Source: Chrysogorgia sp. JL179-B06
Lineage: Eukaryota; Cnidaria; Anthozoa; Scleralcyonacea; Chrysogorgiidae
Assembly (NCBI GenBank): GCA_035772405.1
Contig: JAYKKM010000049.1
Span: 146,501 to 210,500 of the forward strand
Length of the DNA stretch: 64,000 bases
Direction of reading: 5' to 3'
Shown: positions 12,201 to 27,000 of the stretch, piece after piece
Position numbering within the stretch: position 1 is the stretch's first letter
Layout: each line of letters starts with the position of its first letter
Translations under genes and position numbers: made by a program
The notes under the pieces: model-generated
The model's input: only the letters and a program-made list of their open reading frames with translations
The model's database searches: none
Told to the model about the DNA's origin: nothing

Positions 12201-15200
12201 GGCCTTCCGGCTGGAAGTGAACCCGCAACCCTGTGGTGCTAGTGCAGCGCTCTGACCAACCAATTATAAGCACAATATTTTGGTAGCTTATCCAATTTTC
12301 ATTGCAAAAGCTAGTTTGCATGCACAGCTCATAGATATTTTAACATGGGTTCCAAGATAAGTTTTTTATAAAACGACGTTTATATTAAAGTGTTTCATAA
12401 TCTTGATGCCCCTTTGTAATCGTGCATTTTTAGCAACGGCGTGGTGCCCTAATTTCGCAAAAATTATTATCAGAAATTGCCGGAATAGCACTTCTGGGCT
12501 TTGCAAAATTAAAAATTTTCCGAACCCCCCTAGTGGGTTCGACTCCGCGAACATACACCACAATGTGCTGATTCTTCATGTGCGCCCCCCCCCCCCCCCC
12601 CCCCCCCCTTTCGAACAACCCTGGATCCGACACTGTTTTAAGATGCTAAAATGAATCAGTTGTCGAAGGTTTTTCCGTAATTTAGAACAAATAAAACAAT
12701 AAAAAGTAAAACTATGTAACGTGGTCCCATCAAAATGGCCGCCACGAGCTACTTCCTTCTGCTTCATTTTCTGAACAGTGGTTGCTCGATCCAGTCTTTA
12801 TTTAGAGATCAGCGGTGCTTGTCTTTTGACCCTTAATGACGTCAAATTGACAAGAAACCGCCACTGTACATCGAGTTTGAGCCATAGAACAAACTAAAAA
12901 ATGGCGGCGTCCAGAAGCATAACATACGAGAATGAAAACGTTATAATTTCTCGAGTAAACTTTCTATAAACTTCAAAAACTCATTAATAATTCACGAGGA
13001 AAAGACAAAGGAAATCACTAGGTGGTTTTAAATGTGATAAAGATTCGTCATGATTTACATAAACTTTCTCTTTGATTTTCTCGGCTTAGACAATATTGAT
13101 TTTCAAAATTACTACGCCAATGAACTTATCAAATGGGTCGTTTTTGAAGCCGTTTAATAAACTCGCAGCACGTGTTTTATCAGATCTAAAACACTCGGAC
13201 TACGCCCTCGTGATTTAAATCTGATAAAATGCTGCTGCTCGTTTATTAAACAATACATAACATTTGAAAGTCTTTGATTTTATATGGTATTTATTTTTTG
13301 ACTACAGTTCCTCTTTGAATCCTCTGAAAATTTTACTCTAGGACGAAATGTGTACGAACTACGAAAGACAAAAGATTATCATCGCTGATCAATTGAAAAT
13401 TCGTATATTCGATCAGCAGTCAACGCCACGAATGATAAACTTGATGATTTTGCACATAAGTGAGAAGTTGAGAAATTACAGAATGTTCTTCAAAAAAGAG
13501 TTCATCGAGTAAGTAAAGAAAACTTAATAATTGCCCTTATGATCAAATTATTGGTGTTCAACATTTTTACCGTTCGGTTGCGAAGAGACTGGCGTCCCAA
13601 AAAAGTTCTTTGTTTTGCTTTAAGTTTGTGATAATAGTAATAATAAAGACGTGCTTTACCAGTGCTTTAATTCTCTGTCACCTATAGTAAAACTATATAG
13701 CGTGTAAGCGTGGTCCTAAAAAGTGGTTCCGAAGGTGGTTTCTCCAATATGGCGGTTGTAATTCGTGAGCTACTTCCGACTTCAATTTCAGAACAATAAT
13801 AGTGATGGGCAATACCGAGAACATTTCCCCTGGTGTCGATCCTCGATACCGGAACACCCAAATTTCGATTCGATGCCTTTTGTATCAACAATCGCTCGTT
13901 TCAAAGTTTATTTATAAAAATATTGTAGAACTATACACAACTACAAAGTTTTATTTATTTTTTAAATGGTTAAAACCATGCGCAAAATTATATTATTTCG
14001 ACTGGTCATGTCTATCAACATATCGTTTCACTGATGATTTACTATTATCCTGAAATGCCATCTGGCCCAGGATTCAGGATATGTCTGAATCACTGAATTC
14101 TAAGGCGCCAAATAATCCCACAAGTATTTTGTCTTGCGCGTTAATTTACAGGGTGTATCAAAAAAGCACAACCTCGGAATTTCCCAAGAAATCCACTTTG
14201 TTTTTATTAGCACAAAAGATTTTAGGCCTCTGAGAATTTAACTGTTGTTGATACTTGTAAACTAAACAACTTGCCAGTAAATAAATGCATAAATTTCGAT
14301 TCAATTCTGCTTTACGTGCTCGAGTTTGTAGTAATTAGACAGTTATGCCCCTGGAATACGATTACAAGCTATTTTAAATTCCCAGGGGCGAAAATCTTTT
14401 GTGTTTAAGAACACAGTGGATTTCTTGGGAAATTCCGAGGTTGCGCTTTTTTTTATACACCCTGTATATACCGAGTATATTGACTTCAAGTATCGGAAGT
14501 ATCGATACCAAATCAATATGATACTGTCAAGGGACTGGAGGAGACCCATGGGGAGACCGAACAACGGCCAGTAGTCCAGCATATCCTCTCACAGGATTTA
14601 CTATTATCCTGAAATGTCATCTGGCCCAGCATTCAGGATATGTATGAATTCTAAGGCCCCAAATGTAATTTTATTGATCCTGACCCTAATCAGTGCTTTA
14701 AAATGACATTTTTGAAAAACAAGAAATATTGAAGCAAAGTTTTGACAAAGTCAATTATCTAGGAAAGTGAAAAGGTGGCGAACTGCCAAGATTTTTAGTA
14801 ACGAAATACTGACGTTTCGAGCGGAGCCCCTTTATCAGAGTGCTGTCATCAAGGGTGCTGTCATCAAGGGTGCTGTCATCAAGGGTGCTGTCATCAAGGG
14901 TGCTGTCTTGAAGGCCTCCGCTCGAGACGTCCGTATTTCGTTCCTAAAAATCTTGACAGTTCACCACCTTTTCACTTTGCTATATATCCAAAACACTGTC
15001 TATGCAGCACTCTACTTTTTTCAATTATCTCTGTGCCTTGTATATTGTTGACGTTTCTTGCCTTTCTAGATATTTTGATATTGTTGAAATGGCCGTCAAG
15101 ATATTTTATGGTCTTTTGATGGAAGATGTTCTCGAACTTTGCGAGACACATGAAAAGCATAAAAATATTGATTATCCCATGATTGCTTTGGCCTACAGAC

Positions 15201-18200
15201 TATCATCTTTTGATAAAGATCCTGCTTGGAAAAACTACTTGTTGCTTGAGTAAGTATGCATGCAGCATATAATTAATATATAATATGTGAGCGATTGTCT
15301 TTTCCATTCCTCGCGTTCATTTCCTCTCTTTCCTCCCATCTCCTGTTCTTTCTTTTCCATTCTCGTTAGCTTTGCTTTGTTTTCTTTTTTCCTTTTCATT
15401 CTTCTTTCCTTTGCTTTACTTTCTTTCCTCTCCTTTCCTTTCCTCTCCTTTCCTATCTTTTCATCTCCTTTCCTCTCCTTTCCCTTCCTTTCCTCTCCTT
15501 TCCTTTCCGCTCCTTGCCTCATTTCATTTAATAAAATAATAATTTTTAAAATATTTCTTCTTACCTGTAAAGTTCTAACGTTTGACGCAATATATTATTA
15601 ATTAATAAACATCTTACTCTTACAGTGACACGTTCTCAACTGAACCTCACCTAAATACAGTTCACTAGTTAAGTTTGCTAGTAGCTAGAGCACATGCACA
15701 GCACGGGCTCTGACTGGCTAATGTTAATAAGCTTATAATTATACTCAACTAATATGAATAACGGCACATTACCCACCTCATTAAATCGTGAAGCTCCACT
15801 TTACATCAGAAATATGTTGGATATTCACTCTCCTTCTCGCAACCTGGAAAAATGTGTAAAAGCGATCAGAACTAGTTGGATGACTGAAGATAAGATGCTA
15901 CTCAATGATGACAAAACGGAAGTTTTGCTCATCGGGACACGGCAACAACTAGCGAAAATCTCAGTCAATGGTATCAAGGTTGGCGAGGAGGTTATTAACA
16001 CAGTTTCTACAGCGCGTAATCTTGGAGCATGGTTTGACTCTTGTCTAGATATGAACACCCATATTACGAAGACTTGTAGCAGTGCATTCTTCTACCTTTA
16101 CAACATAAGGCGTATTAGGAAATATTTAAAAAGAGAAAGTACCGAAACACTTATACATGCATTTATAACTAGCAGACTTGATTACTGCAATAGCCTGCTT
16201 TATGGCTTACCTGAATGCCAAGTCCATAAGTTACAGAGAGTAATGAATGCCTCTGCACGACTAGTTTTTTGCGCCACAAAATTCTGTCACATAACACCAT
16301 TGCTGCATGAATTACACTGGCTACCTGTGCGTGCGCGCATTGAATTTAAGTTGTTACTGATTACGTTCAAAACTGTACATGGAATGGCTCCGGAATATTT
16401 GTGTGATTTATTAAGTATAAGTAAACCATCTGCTTACAATCTACGCCGCAATAATGATGGATTATTTTAGCCACTTGGTTATCGTGCTTTTATGTTTGCA
16501 GCTCCTAAACTTTGGAATTCTCTTCCGACAAAAATAAGAGAACTAGATAACATTACAACTTTTAAAAGTAAGGTTAAGACATTTTTATTCTGCAGAACTT
16601 TTTAGTAAATATATGATGGATTATTTTGCATGTATATAATTTTAAATTGTAGTTCTCTTTTATTGGTATTACTACAATTACTATTCTATGTATTGTAATG
16701 CGCATTTGAATATTTTATAGATATTTGCGCAATATAAATTTTAAATATTATTATTAAATATTATTAACCTTAGATCAAGTTCCAAGTTTCTTCTAAGTTG
16801 ACTCAAGTGGGAATTGAACTCACACCTTCAGGATTCCGGTCCGCTGCTCTACCAGTTGAACTACCGCAGCAACTGGGAAGCATGAAGCACGAAGCCACGA
16901 AATATATTCGCGACAACTTAACGCTTATGATCATCTATCAACATATCCTCCTACCCTAGAATTACCAATAATTGCAGTAAGTGTGCAATGACCTTGAATT
17001 ACCAATAGTTGGTAATTGTAGGGGAATAACAACTTCGTCCTCAGGACCATTTGCCAGGTTGGGAGCATAATATTAAGAATCCCACAAGCATTACGTCTCA
17101 CGTTCATCTATACGCGCCACGCGTCAAAAGGGGGCAGGTTCAGCGGGGGCTAGCCTTCAGAGTCAAGTAAAGCGTGTTTGTCAGGTTTTCCTATTTTTAC
17201 GTCTGGTTCATTACGTCATCGTTTGTTTGTGTCATAATTAGTGTGAGTGGGTGTTGCGTCATGCGTTAAGCGTAGGCCAATATTGTTCGTCATCGGTTGT
17301 TTGTGTCATAATCAATGTGAGTGGGTGTTGCGTCATACGTTAAGCGTGGGTGTATTGTCTGTCGGTAGGTCTATTGTTCGTTGGTGCGTGCGAAGAAGTC
17401 TTTTGTATGGTGTCGGTAATTGTTGTGATCTGTTAAGTGGTTTATGTTCCAAGTTAGTATACCAACTTTCTAATGAAAGTCGCTGTTTGTAGTTTGTGCT
17501 AAAGGCGATACATTCAGCCGAGTCGCAGTCAATATCGTGTTTTGTTTGTACGTGGTGTTCAGCTATGTGATTAGTCCTGTCCCCGGCGGGGGGTTAGGAT
17601 TGGTGTTGTGTTGGGGTTAGGTTTTAGAATTTCCTACAAAAAAGAAAATCCTACAATTTATAATTATTGGTAATTCAAGGGGATTGCACACTTACTGATT
17701 ATTGGTCATTCTAGGTAGGAGGATATGTTGCATCTGTAAGGATGTGTAGTGTTTCAGAATCATCCTCCCTGGTAACATGAAAATTTATCGACATAATTAA
17801 CCTACCTATCTTTCTAATCTAGAAAGCAAACTTGGAGACAGCCTTTTCTCATGCATGCCCTGTCATGGATGACATCTTTAAGATACAAACTTCAAGACTT
17901 TGTTACGAAGGCCTCAAAGCAAGACTGTTGGAAAGGAATCGGTACAAAAGAAAGCAAAACAGATTCTACACTTCCGAAATGTTCATTTCAAGAACAGATG
18001 GCTACAGAGGCTGAGCTCAATCATCCCAGTCCTTCCATTACACCATCCGCGACTTCTGCTTTCGTTCAGGTGAGGTGAATTCTTACAAACGTTTCGCAAC
18101 CCGGAAGACATTCGAAGCCTTGACCTTCGAAGCCGTGAATTGCTCTAAACAATGATTAGAGCATCTCGCTGGTCATCAGAAGGTTACAGGTTGCACACAT

Positions 18201-21026
18201 ATGTAACCTTCACTCATCATCTTAGTCCATGTAGCTCAATGATTAGAGCATCTCAATGATTAGAGCATCTCAATGATTAGAGCATCTCAATGATTAGAGC
18301 ATCTCACTGGTCATCAGGTTACAGGTTGCACACATATGTAACCTTCACTCATCATCTTTAACCTTCACTCATCATCTTTAACCTTCACTCATCATCTTAG
18401 TCCATGTAGCTCAATGATTAGAGCATGGGCTTAAAACAACGTTTGCATCTTCACAGCCAATCAAAACGAAGAGAAAATAGATTGAATAATAAATATTGTT
18501 ATTCTTATTAAGGTACGACCATCGTGCAACACCGCTCGAGCCAGTCCTGCTACTCGGGCGGAGATAGATAACGAAAACCCAGATGATAGAGCTACGGAAT
18601 CTTTGGAAAATACCAATCGTTCGGATACCCCAGATGGACACATTTCCAAACAGCTCGAAGGTGCCGCATGTGGACAAGTGCCAAAAACGGATGACTCAGG
18701 TGGATTGACGACGGCTGTTGCATCCTGTTCGAAGGACCATGTTGTCAACTGTGATGGAGTCTCTCTCTTACGGGATTCCCCTGCGACAGTGACTCGCAGC
18801 CGTCAGGGTACTTTTATGAGTATTGAGTCCCACGCTTCTGAGACTCCTAGCGAATACACGGATGCGAGAAGCTGCGTGTGTGATCTTGAATATATGATAT
18901 CACAGGCCGGAAATGACGTCACAGACGGAACAATAGTGGTTGGTTACGCTGACCAGGGCTCAATTCCCGTTTCCAGTTCCCTTATTGACTTGGTTAGTGC
19001 TATGAACCGTTTGGTCTGTGTGGTGTGTCATTTTGCACAGCTACTGTGTCCCAATACTACGATGACTCACGACCCCTCACGATTGACACCCGAAGGCCGT
19101 AGTGAGGTGAAGGACCAGCTTACCGCTGGTCGAGTACAGCTTATGGAAGAATTGGGCGATGTAAGTAAATTGATCAGAACAAACGCGTGCTCATTTTTCG
19201 AGATTTGTCGTGTAACTAAATCTTATTAAGGTAATTCCTCAGTAATTCTTAAAGTTATTGACATACTTATATTAAAACCAGAAAAAAAGTTGGGGTCACC
19301 GACCTTGTTTAGAAGATATGGCATCGCAGATCACCTCTTACTCAGTATGGTGACGTCATTGTGACCAATTTACGAGTTGAGTAAAAACCGCATTGCACAA
19401 CTTTTTCTTGAACCTTTTCACAAAGATAATTTTTTATATTTCACAACTAGTAATTTTATACTAGAAAACATGGTATTTTAGGGAAAAGAAACGGCTAACA
19501 GGGTTTATTATGATAAAGAAAGGTCGTTTCCCATATTCTTTGACATGTTATTTGAAGAAACATTCATCAAAAATGTAAAATATTGTAAGTTGTAGAAATG
19601 ATTTTTCTCAAGTTTCTATTATAACACGTAAAAGTGGTAGAAGAAAAGAATTATTAAGGAAAAAATTATGGTCACCGACCTTCTTTAAGAACTATGGCCT
19701 TAAACCGGCATTATCATGTGGTTTACAAATCTACTGCACAGGGAGCTAGCTAGACTTGTGTAACCGTTCTCGGAAAAAATTGATTTAGTCCCTTGATAAC
19801 TCTTCCCTACCAGTACATAAGCGGCCATTGTTAGATTTGGCACTAAATTGTTCTAAAATGGTCGGAATTTTTTGAAAGTGTTGCATAATGGCCATAAAAA
19901 CACTGATTATTGGATGTGCGCAGTAAATGTGCGCAATGCAAAACTGAGGAATCACCTTAAAGATGGCGGCCAAATATTAAGATTTGTATTAGAGTTAATG
20001 CTAACCGTAATCTTAACTGCATTTTTATGGAACTGTTCAAGTTACATCTGTTTTAAAATATTATACATGTTCATGAACTACTATGTTGTGAAAAGATATT
20101 GAGAATGGTTACAACACAAGGTGGTCAACAAGGGAGGGGGCCGATGTACGGCATCTGCGAATGTTCCAGGGGCCCCCTCACATGCTTCATCCACCCATGG
20201 CTGTGCATAATGAATGTCTTACACAGATAGATGTCTAACCCCAGAGTACCTTTGGTCTAGCATGCAAGCTCAGTGTGACCTCCATATATATGTAGAGCTG
20301 GTCTTACCTAAACCATAACTGCATGGGTACAAGGCTGTACTATCTCAGCCTGACTCCTATCTATGACTTCAATGAGCCCACCACTTTATATTTTTGCAAT
20401 TTTGCATATCATGACTGGTTTGAATTTCAAGGCAGCACTTCCCTTGCGATAGTAACTTCTAGTCTTAATAGTAATCTTAATACTAAGGTTAGTATTAGGG
20501 TTAGTATTAGACTTGGTATTTAGCATTTAGCATTAGCATTGGACTTCTTTTGAGTTTCTGTTAATAATGTTTAGATGTTGGGATCACTGGCAATCTTTTA
20601 CGGATATCAAGTCCTTTGTGCAGAGAGTTGTGGAGTGAATGACGATGTATTGCAGGACATCATTGGCAAACAATGTCTGGACAGCTTACTAAACCAGCTA
20701 CAGTTGTATAGTGATGTCAGGTTATGTCGTCATAATAAAGCTGGAGTCACAAGATGTAACGCTGCGGATTTACAAGGTTGGTTATTAGAGGTGGGGTAAG
20801 GAGAATGAGATTGGTAAATTTGCACGCTCTTTTTGTGTGATTATCTGGTACAATAGCTTGATTATATCGTATCATTAAATTATATATCTCCAAATGGTTG
20901 GATTTTTTGTTCCTGTTTGTCTCTCCTCAGGTAAATTTGTTCCACCTTGCTCAGGAATTCATCGCATTCACAACAGTATAACACAATGTGAAAAACTGGT
21001 GAAGGAGGTGATGCTCTGTCTGTCTG

Positions 21027-21071
<45 letters not shown>

Positions 21072-24000
21072 CCATTTATCCCTTTCCTTTCACTCTCCTT
21101 CCTTTCACTCTCCTTCCTTTCACTCTCCTTCCTTTCACCTTTCTTGCCTCTCGCTCTTTTTTGTCTTGTTCCATCTCCCCCCCCCTGGTTTCCTCTCTCC
21201 CTTTTCCTCTCTCTCCACTCCATCTCCTTCCCTCTCCCACCCCCTGCTTCCTTCCCAGCTTCCTTCCACCTTTCCTTCCATTCACCCTTTCTCCTTCCCT
21301 CTCTCGCTTCTGAAAGAATGTCTAAACCTCTATATCATTCTCTTTACTAGATGTGTGTTAGAGTCAACAACATTAGAACAATCAAAAATGTCCTTGCCAC
21401 CTTAATAGAAACTGCATTTCACAATGTATTAGACCCATGTTCTCGCTCAGATGTCGAACTTGACGTAATGTCTGTAGGCGAGGCTCCATCGTTTTCAACC
21501 AGTCAGAATGGAACGTCGCATAGCTCAGGTCAGTTTCAGTTGATTGACCAACATGGAGCCTACCCAATACAGTAAAATTTTTGATAATAAACCAACTTTA
21601 TTTATTTCTTGTTCTTTTATAGATTCCATCGTGTCAGTTCAGTTAAATAATTTTATGGACAAAAATTCAATCGCAAAATTTACAGAAGAACTTCAGGAAA
21701 TAGAGGAAGGACTTGTTAAACTTATGGCATATCGAGTATGAAAGCATGGTTTTACTCTGCTCGGTTGTTCTCGACCACGTCCTTGTTCTCGTCTTCGTTC
21801 TTGTTCTCGTCTTCGTTCTTGTTCTCGTATTCGTCCTTGTTATCGTATTCGTCCTTGTCCTTGTTCTCGTTCTTGGTTTCGTCCTCGTTCTCGTCTTCCT
21901 TGTTATCGTATTCGTCCTTGTCCTCGTCCTTGTTCTAGTTTTCGTTCTTGGTCTCGTCCTTTTTCTCGTCCTTGTTCGTCCTTGTTCGCGTCCTTGTACT
22001 TGTCCTTGTCCTTGTTCTCGTCCTTGTTATCGTACTCGTCCTTGTTCTAGTTCTTGGTCTCGTCCTTGGTCTCGTCCTTGGTCTCGTCCTTGTCCTCGTC
22101 CTCGTCGTGTTCTCGTCCTTGTTCTCGTCTTCGTCCTTGTTGTCGTCTTCGTTCTTGTCCTCCTCCTTGTTCTCGTCCTTGTTCTAGTTCTCGTCCTTGT
22201 TCTCGTCCTTGTCCTTGTCATCGTATTCGTCCTTGTTCTAGTTCTCGTCCTTGTTCTCGTCTTCGTCCTTGTTCTCGTATTCGTCCTTGTCCACGTCCTT
22301 GTTCTCGTATTCGTCCTTGTTCTCGTATTCGTCCTTGTTCTCGTATTCGTCCTTGTTCTCGTATTCGTCCTTGTTATCGTATTCGTCCTTGTCCTCGTAT
22401 TCGTCCTTGTTCTCGTATTCGTCCTTGTCCTCGTATTCGTCCTTGTCCTCGTATTCGTCCTTGTTATCGTATTCGTCCTTGTTATCGTATTCGTCCTTGT
22501 CCTCGTATTCGTCCTTGTTATCGTATTCGTCCTTGTCCTCGTCCTTGTTATCGTATTCGTCCTTGTTATCGTATTCGTCCTTGTTATCGTATTCGTCCTT
22601 GTTGTCGTATTCGTCCTTGTTCTCGTATTCGTCCTTGTTCTCGTATTCGTCCTTGTCCTCGTATTCGTCCTTGTTCTCGTATTCGTCCTTGTTCTCGTAT
22701 TCGTCCTTGTCCTCGTATTCGTCCTTGTTCTCGTATTCGTCCTTGTTCTCGTCTTCGTCCTTGTCCTCGTATTCGTCCTTGTTCTCGTATTCGTCCTTGT
22801 TCTCGTATTCGTCCTTGTCCTCGTATTCGTCCTTGTTCTCGTATTCGTCCTTGTCCTCGTATTCGTCCTTGTTCTCGTATTCGTCCTTGTTATCGTATTC
22901 GTCCTTGTTATCGTATTCGTCCTTGTTCTCGTATTCGTCCTTGTTATCGTATTCGTCCTTGTCCTCGTCCTTGTTATCGTATTCGTCCTTGTTGTCGTAT
23001 TCGTCCTTGTTCTCGTATTCGTCCTTGTTCTCGTATTCGTCCTTGTTCTCGTATTCGTCCTTGTTCTCGTATTCGTCCTTGTTCTCGTATTCGTCCTTGT
23101 TCTCGTATTCGTCCTTGTTCTCGTATTCGTCCTTGTTCTCGTATTCGTCCTTGTTCTCGTATTCGTCCTTGTTCTCGTATTCGTCCTTGTTATCGTATTC
23201 GTCCTTGTCCTCGTATTCGTCCTTGTTCTCGTATTCGTCCTTGTCCTCGTATTCGTCCTTGTCCTCGTATTCGTCCTTGTTATCGTATTCGTCCTTGTTA
23301 TCGTATTCGTCCTTGTCCTCGTATTCGTCCTTGTTATCGTATTCGTCCTTGTCCTCGTCCTTGTTATCGTATTCGTCCTTGTTGTCGTATTCGTCCTTGT
23401 TCTCGTATTCGTCCTTGTTCTCGTATTCGTCCTTGTCCTCGTATTCGTCCTTGTTCTCGTATTCGTCCTTGTCCTCGTATTCGTCCTTGTCCTCGTATTC
23501 GTCCTTGTTCTCGTATTCGTCCTTGTTCTCGTATTCGTCCTTGTTCTCGTATTCGTCCTTGTTCTCGTCTTCGTCCTTGTTCTCGTCTTCGTCCTTGTCC
23601 TCGTATTCGTCCTTGTTATCGTATTCGTCCTTGTTATCGTATTCGTCCTTGTTCTCGTATTCGTCCTTGTCCTCGTATTCGTCCTTGTTCTCGTATTCGT
23701 CCTTGTTCTCGTATTCGTCCTTGTCCTCGTATTCGTCCTTGTTCTCGTATTCGTCCTTGTCCTCGTATTCGTCCTTGTTATCGTATTCGTCCTTGTTATC
23801 GTATTCGTCCTTGTTATCGTATTCGTCCTTGTTCTCGTATTCGTCCTTGTTATCGTATTCGTCCTTGTTCTCGTATTCGTCCTTGTTCTCGTCTTCGTCC
23901 TTGTTCTCGTATTCGTCCTTGTTATCGTATTCGTCCTTGTTATCGTATTCGTCCTTGTTCTCGTATTCGTCCTTGTTATCGTATTCGTCCTTGTTCTCGT

Positions 24001-27000
24001 ATTCGTCCTTGTTCTCGTATTCGTCCTTGTTCTCGTATTCGTCCTTGTTCTCGTATTCGTCCTTGTTATCGTATTCGTCCTTGTTATCGTATTCGTCCTT
24101 GTTCTCGTATTCGTCCTTGTTCTCGTCTTCGTCCTTGTCCTCGTATTCGTCCTTGTTCTCGTATTCGTCCTTGTTATCGTATTCGTCCTTGTTATCGTAT
24201 TCGTCCTTGTTCTCGTATTCGTCCTTGTTATCGTATTCGTCCTTGTCCTCGTATTCGTCCTTGTTATCGTATTCGTCCTTGTTATCGTATTCGTCCTTGT
24301 TATCGTATTCGTCCTTGTCCTCGTATTCGTCCTTGTCCTCGTATTCGTCCTTGTTATCGTATTCGTCCTTGTTATCGTCTTCGTCCTTGTTCTCGTCTTC
24401 GTCCTTGTCCTCGTATTCGTCCTTGTTATCGTATTCGTCCTTGTTATCGTATTCGTCCTTGTTATCGTATTCGTCCTTGTTATCGTATTCGTCCTTGTTC
24501 TCGTATTCGTCCTTGTTCTCGTATTCGTCCTTGTCCTCGTATTCGTCCTTGTTATCGTATTCGTCCTTGTTATCGTATTCGTCCTTGTTCTCGTATTCGT
24601 CCTTGTTCTCGTCTTCGTCCTTGTCCTCGTATTCGTCCTTGTTATCGTATTCGTCCTTGTTATCGTATTCGTCCTTGTTATCGTATTCGTCCTTGTTCTC
24701 GTATTCGTCCTTGTTCTCGTATTCGTCCTTGTTATCGTATTCGTCCTTGTTCTCGTATTCGTCCTTGTCCTCGTATTCGTCCTTGTTATCGTATTCGTCC
24801 TTGTTATCGTATTCGTCCTTGTCCTCGTATTCGTCCTTGTTATCGTATTCGTCCTTGTCCTCGTATTCGTCCTTGTTCTCGTATTCGTCCTTGTTCTCGT
24901 ATTCGTCCTTGTTCTCGTATTCGTCCTTGTTATCGTATTCGTCCTCGTATTCGTCCTTGTTATCGTATTCGTCCTTGTTATCGTATTCGTCCTTGTTATC
25001 GTATTCGTCCTTGTTATCGTATTCGTCCTTGTTATCGTATTCGTCCTTGTTATCGTATTCGTCCTTGTTCTCGTCTTCGTCCTTGTCCTCGTCTTCGTCC
25101 TTGTTATCGTCTTCGTCCTTGTTATCGTATTCGTCCTTGTTCTCGTATTCGTCCTTGTTCTCGTATTCGTCCTTGTTATCGTATTCGTCCTTGTTCTCGT
25201 CTTCGTCCTTGTTCTCGTATTCGTCCTTGTTATCGTATTCGTCCTTGTTATCGTATTCGTCCTTGTTATCGTATTCGTCCTTGTTCTCGTATTCGTCCTT
25301 GTTCTCGTATTCGTCCTTGTTCTCGTATTCGTCCTTGTCCTCGTATTCGTCCTTGTTCTCGTATTCGTCCTTGTCCTCGTATTCGTCCTTGTCCTCGTAT
25401 TCGTCCTTGTTATCGTATTCGTCCTTGTTATCGTATTCGTCCTTGTCCTCGTATTCGTCCTTGTTATCGTATTCGTCCTTGTCCTCGTCCTTGTTATCGT
25501 ATTCGTCCTTGTTATCGTATTCGTCCTTGTTATCGTATTCTTATCGTCCTTGTCCTCGTCCTTGTTGTCGTCCTTGTCCTCGTCCTTGTTTTCGTCCTCG
25601 TCCTTGTTCTCGTCCTTGTCCTCGTCCTCGTCCTTGTTCTTGTCCTCGTCCTTGTTCTTGTCCTCGTCCTTGTTCTCGTCCTTGTCCTCATCTTTGTTCT
25701 ACTTCTCGTTCTCGTGCTTTTTCTCGTCCTTGTTCTCGTCCTTGTCCTCGTCCTCGTCCTCATCCTTGTTCTCGTGCTTTTTCTCGTCCTTGCTCTTGTT
25801 CTCGTCCTTTTTCTTGTACTTCTCCTTGTCCTTGTTTTTGTGCTTGTTCTTGTCATTGTCTTTGTTCTTATCATTGTCCTTGTTCTTGTCATTGTCCTTG
25901 TCCTTGTCTTTATTTTCGTCCTTGTTGAGTTGGGGAATAGAACAGCGTTGAAAACTCTGGCTGTCCTGACCGTATTTTTCAAACGCTCACTGGTCAGAGG
26001 CCGTGCGTTTGATTCCCCGTTGGATAAGACAGAAAACATTTAAAATATTATCCTGAACATCTAACTTTTCTCAACACTATTATTTTGTAATTTTTTATTC
26101 ACATTATTTGTTGTTTAGGCGAATGCCGCAATAAAAAAATTGCTTCAACTTCTCCTAACATTAAACCTGAGAACGTTTACATATCATGAACGCCTTCGAC
26201 CGGTTCTAAAGGCAACAAAACGAACCATCCAAATATTGGCATCGAGTTTGTATCATGATTGCTATGTTTCGGTTCTTCGTAATTTCTGGCTTAGCATCGT
26301 TGAGGTAATATGTATGTTTACATGTTAAATATTAGGATAATCATTTTTTTAAATAGATCATGCAGAATAATTGTTGAAATAAGTGTTATGATTGTATCTC
26401 ATAAATGCATTTCCAATCTTAGAATTTTGAAGACGAAAGGGCAAACTTGGTATTCTTAAACGGAACTGCTGAAGCTCAAGCTGGTCTCTTGCTACAGGCA
26501 GTATCGGTAAGACTAGGGCATTGATGTTTGTGTAGAAATGAAGGAATAGATTGAATTTGAATAACTGCGATGTATTGTTCATTGTTTTTTAGCTTTTTAT
26601 TGAATTATTTCGTGCTGAAGGAGATATCATTCCCTTGGCTTTTATTTCAAAGTCCATTGTAAGTAGGAGGGAAGGGGAAGGGAGGAAGATAGGGAGAGAG
26701 GAAGGAAGGAAGTGGGGAAGGAAGGAAGGAAGGGAGGGATGGATGGATCGATGGAGGAAGGAAGGAAGGAAGGAAGGAAGGAAGGAAGGAAGGAAGGAAG
26801 GAAGGAAGGAAGGAAGGAAGGAAGGAAGGAAGGAGGGAGGAAGAAAGGGAGGGAGGAAGAAAGGGAGGGAGGAAGGAAGAAAGGGAGGGAGGGAAGAAGG
26901 AAGGCGGGAAGGAAGGAAGGAAGGAAGGAAGGAAGGAAGGAAGGAAGGAAGGAAGGAAGGAAGGAAGGAAGGAAGGAAGGAAGGAGGGAGGGAGGGAGGG

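Noticed and set aside
14767..15051. VIKGA-repeat peptide
   Set aside because: Product of a 16-bp tandem repeat inside a foldback element.
15235..15601. Short frames of about 100 codons across the copy A polypyrimidine tract
   Set aside because: Low-complexity translation; intron sequence between supported exons.
16788..16872. Functional tRNA gene on the minus strand
   Set aside because: A- and B-box-like motifs exist, but the anticodon arm is mispaired and T33 is missing; copy B has a deletion. SINE origin is more likely.
20894..21313. 139-codon frame starting with VGFFVPVCLSSGKFVPP
   Set aside because: Only 20931-21007 is exon by phase and splice sites; the rest is TCTG repeat and polypyrimidine intron.
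25985..26026. Possible tRNA-derived piece (GGTCAGAGG...GTTTGATTCCCCG)
   Set aside because: Only a B-box-like match and one arm; too little to call, though it is present in both copies.
21713..26043. ORFs of 1,200-1,400 codons across the first minisatellite
   Set aside because: They arise because an 18-bp unit without stops keeps all frames open. Flanking exons join in phase 0 across the region with good splice sites.
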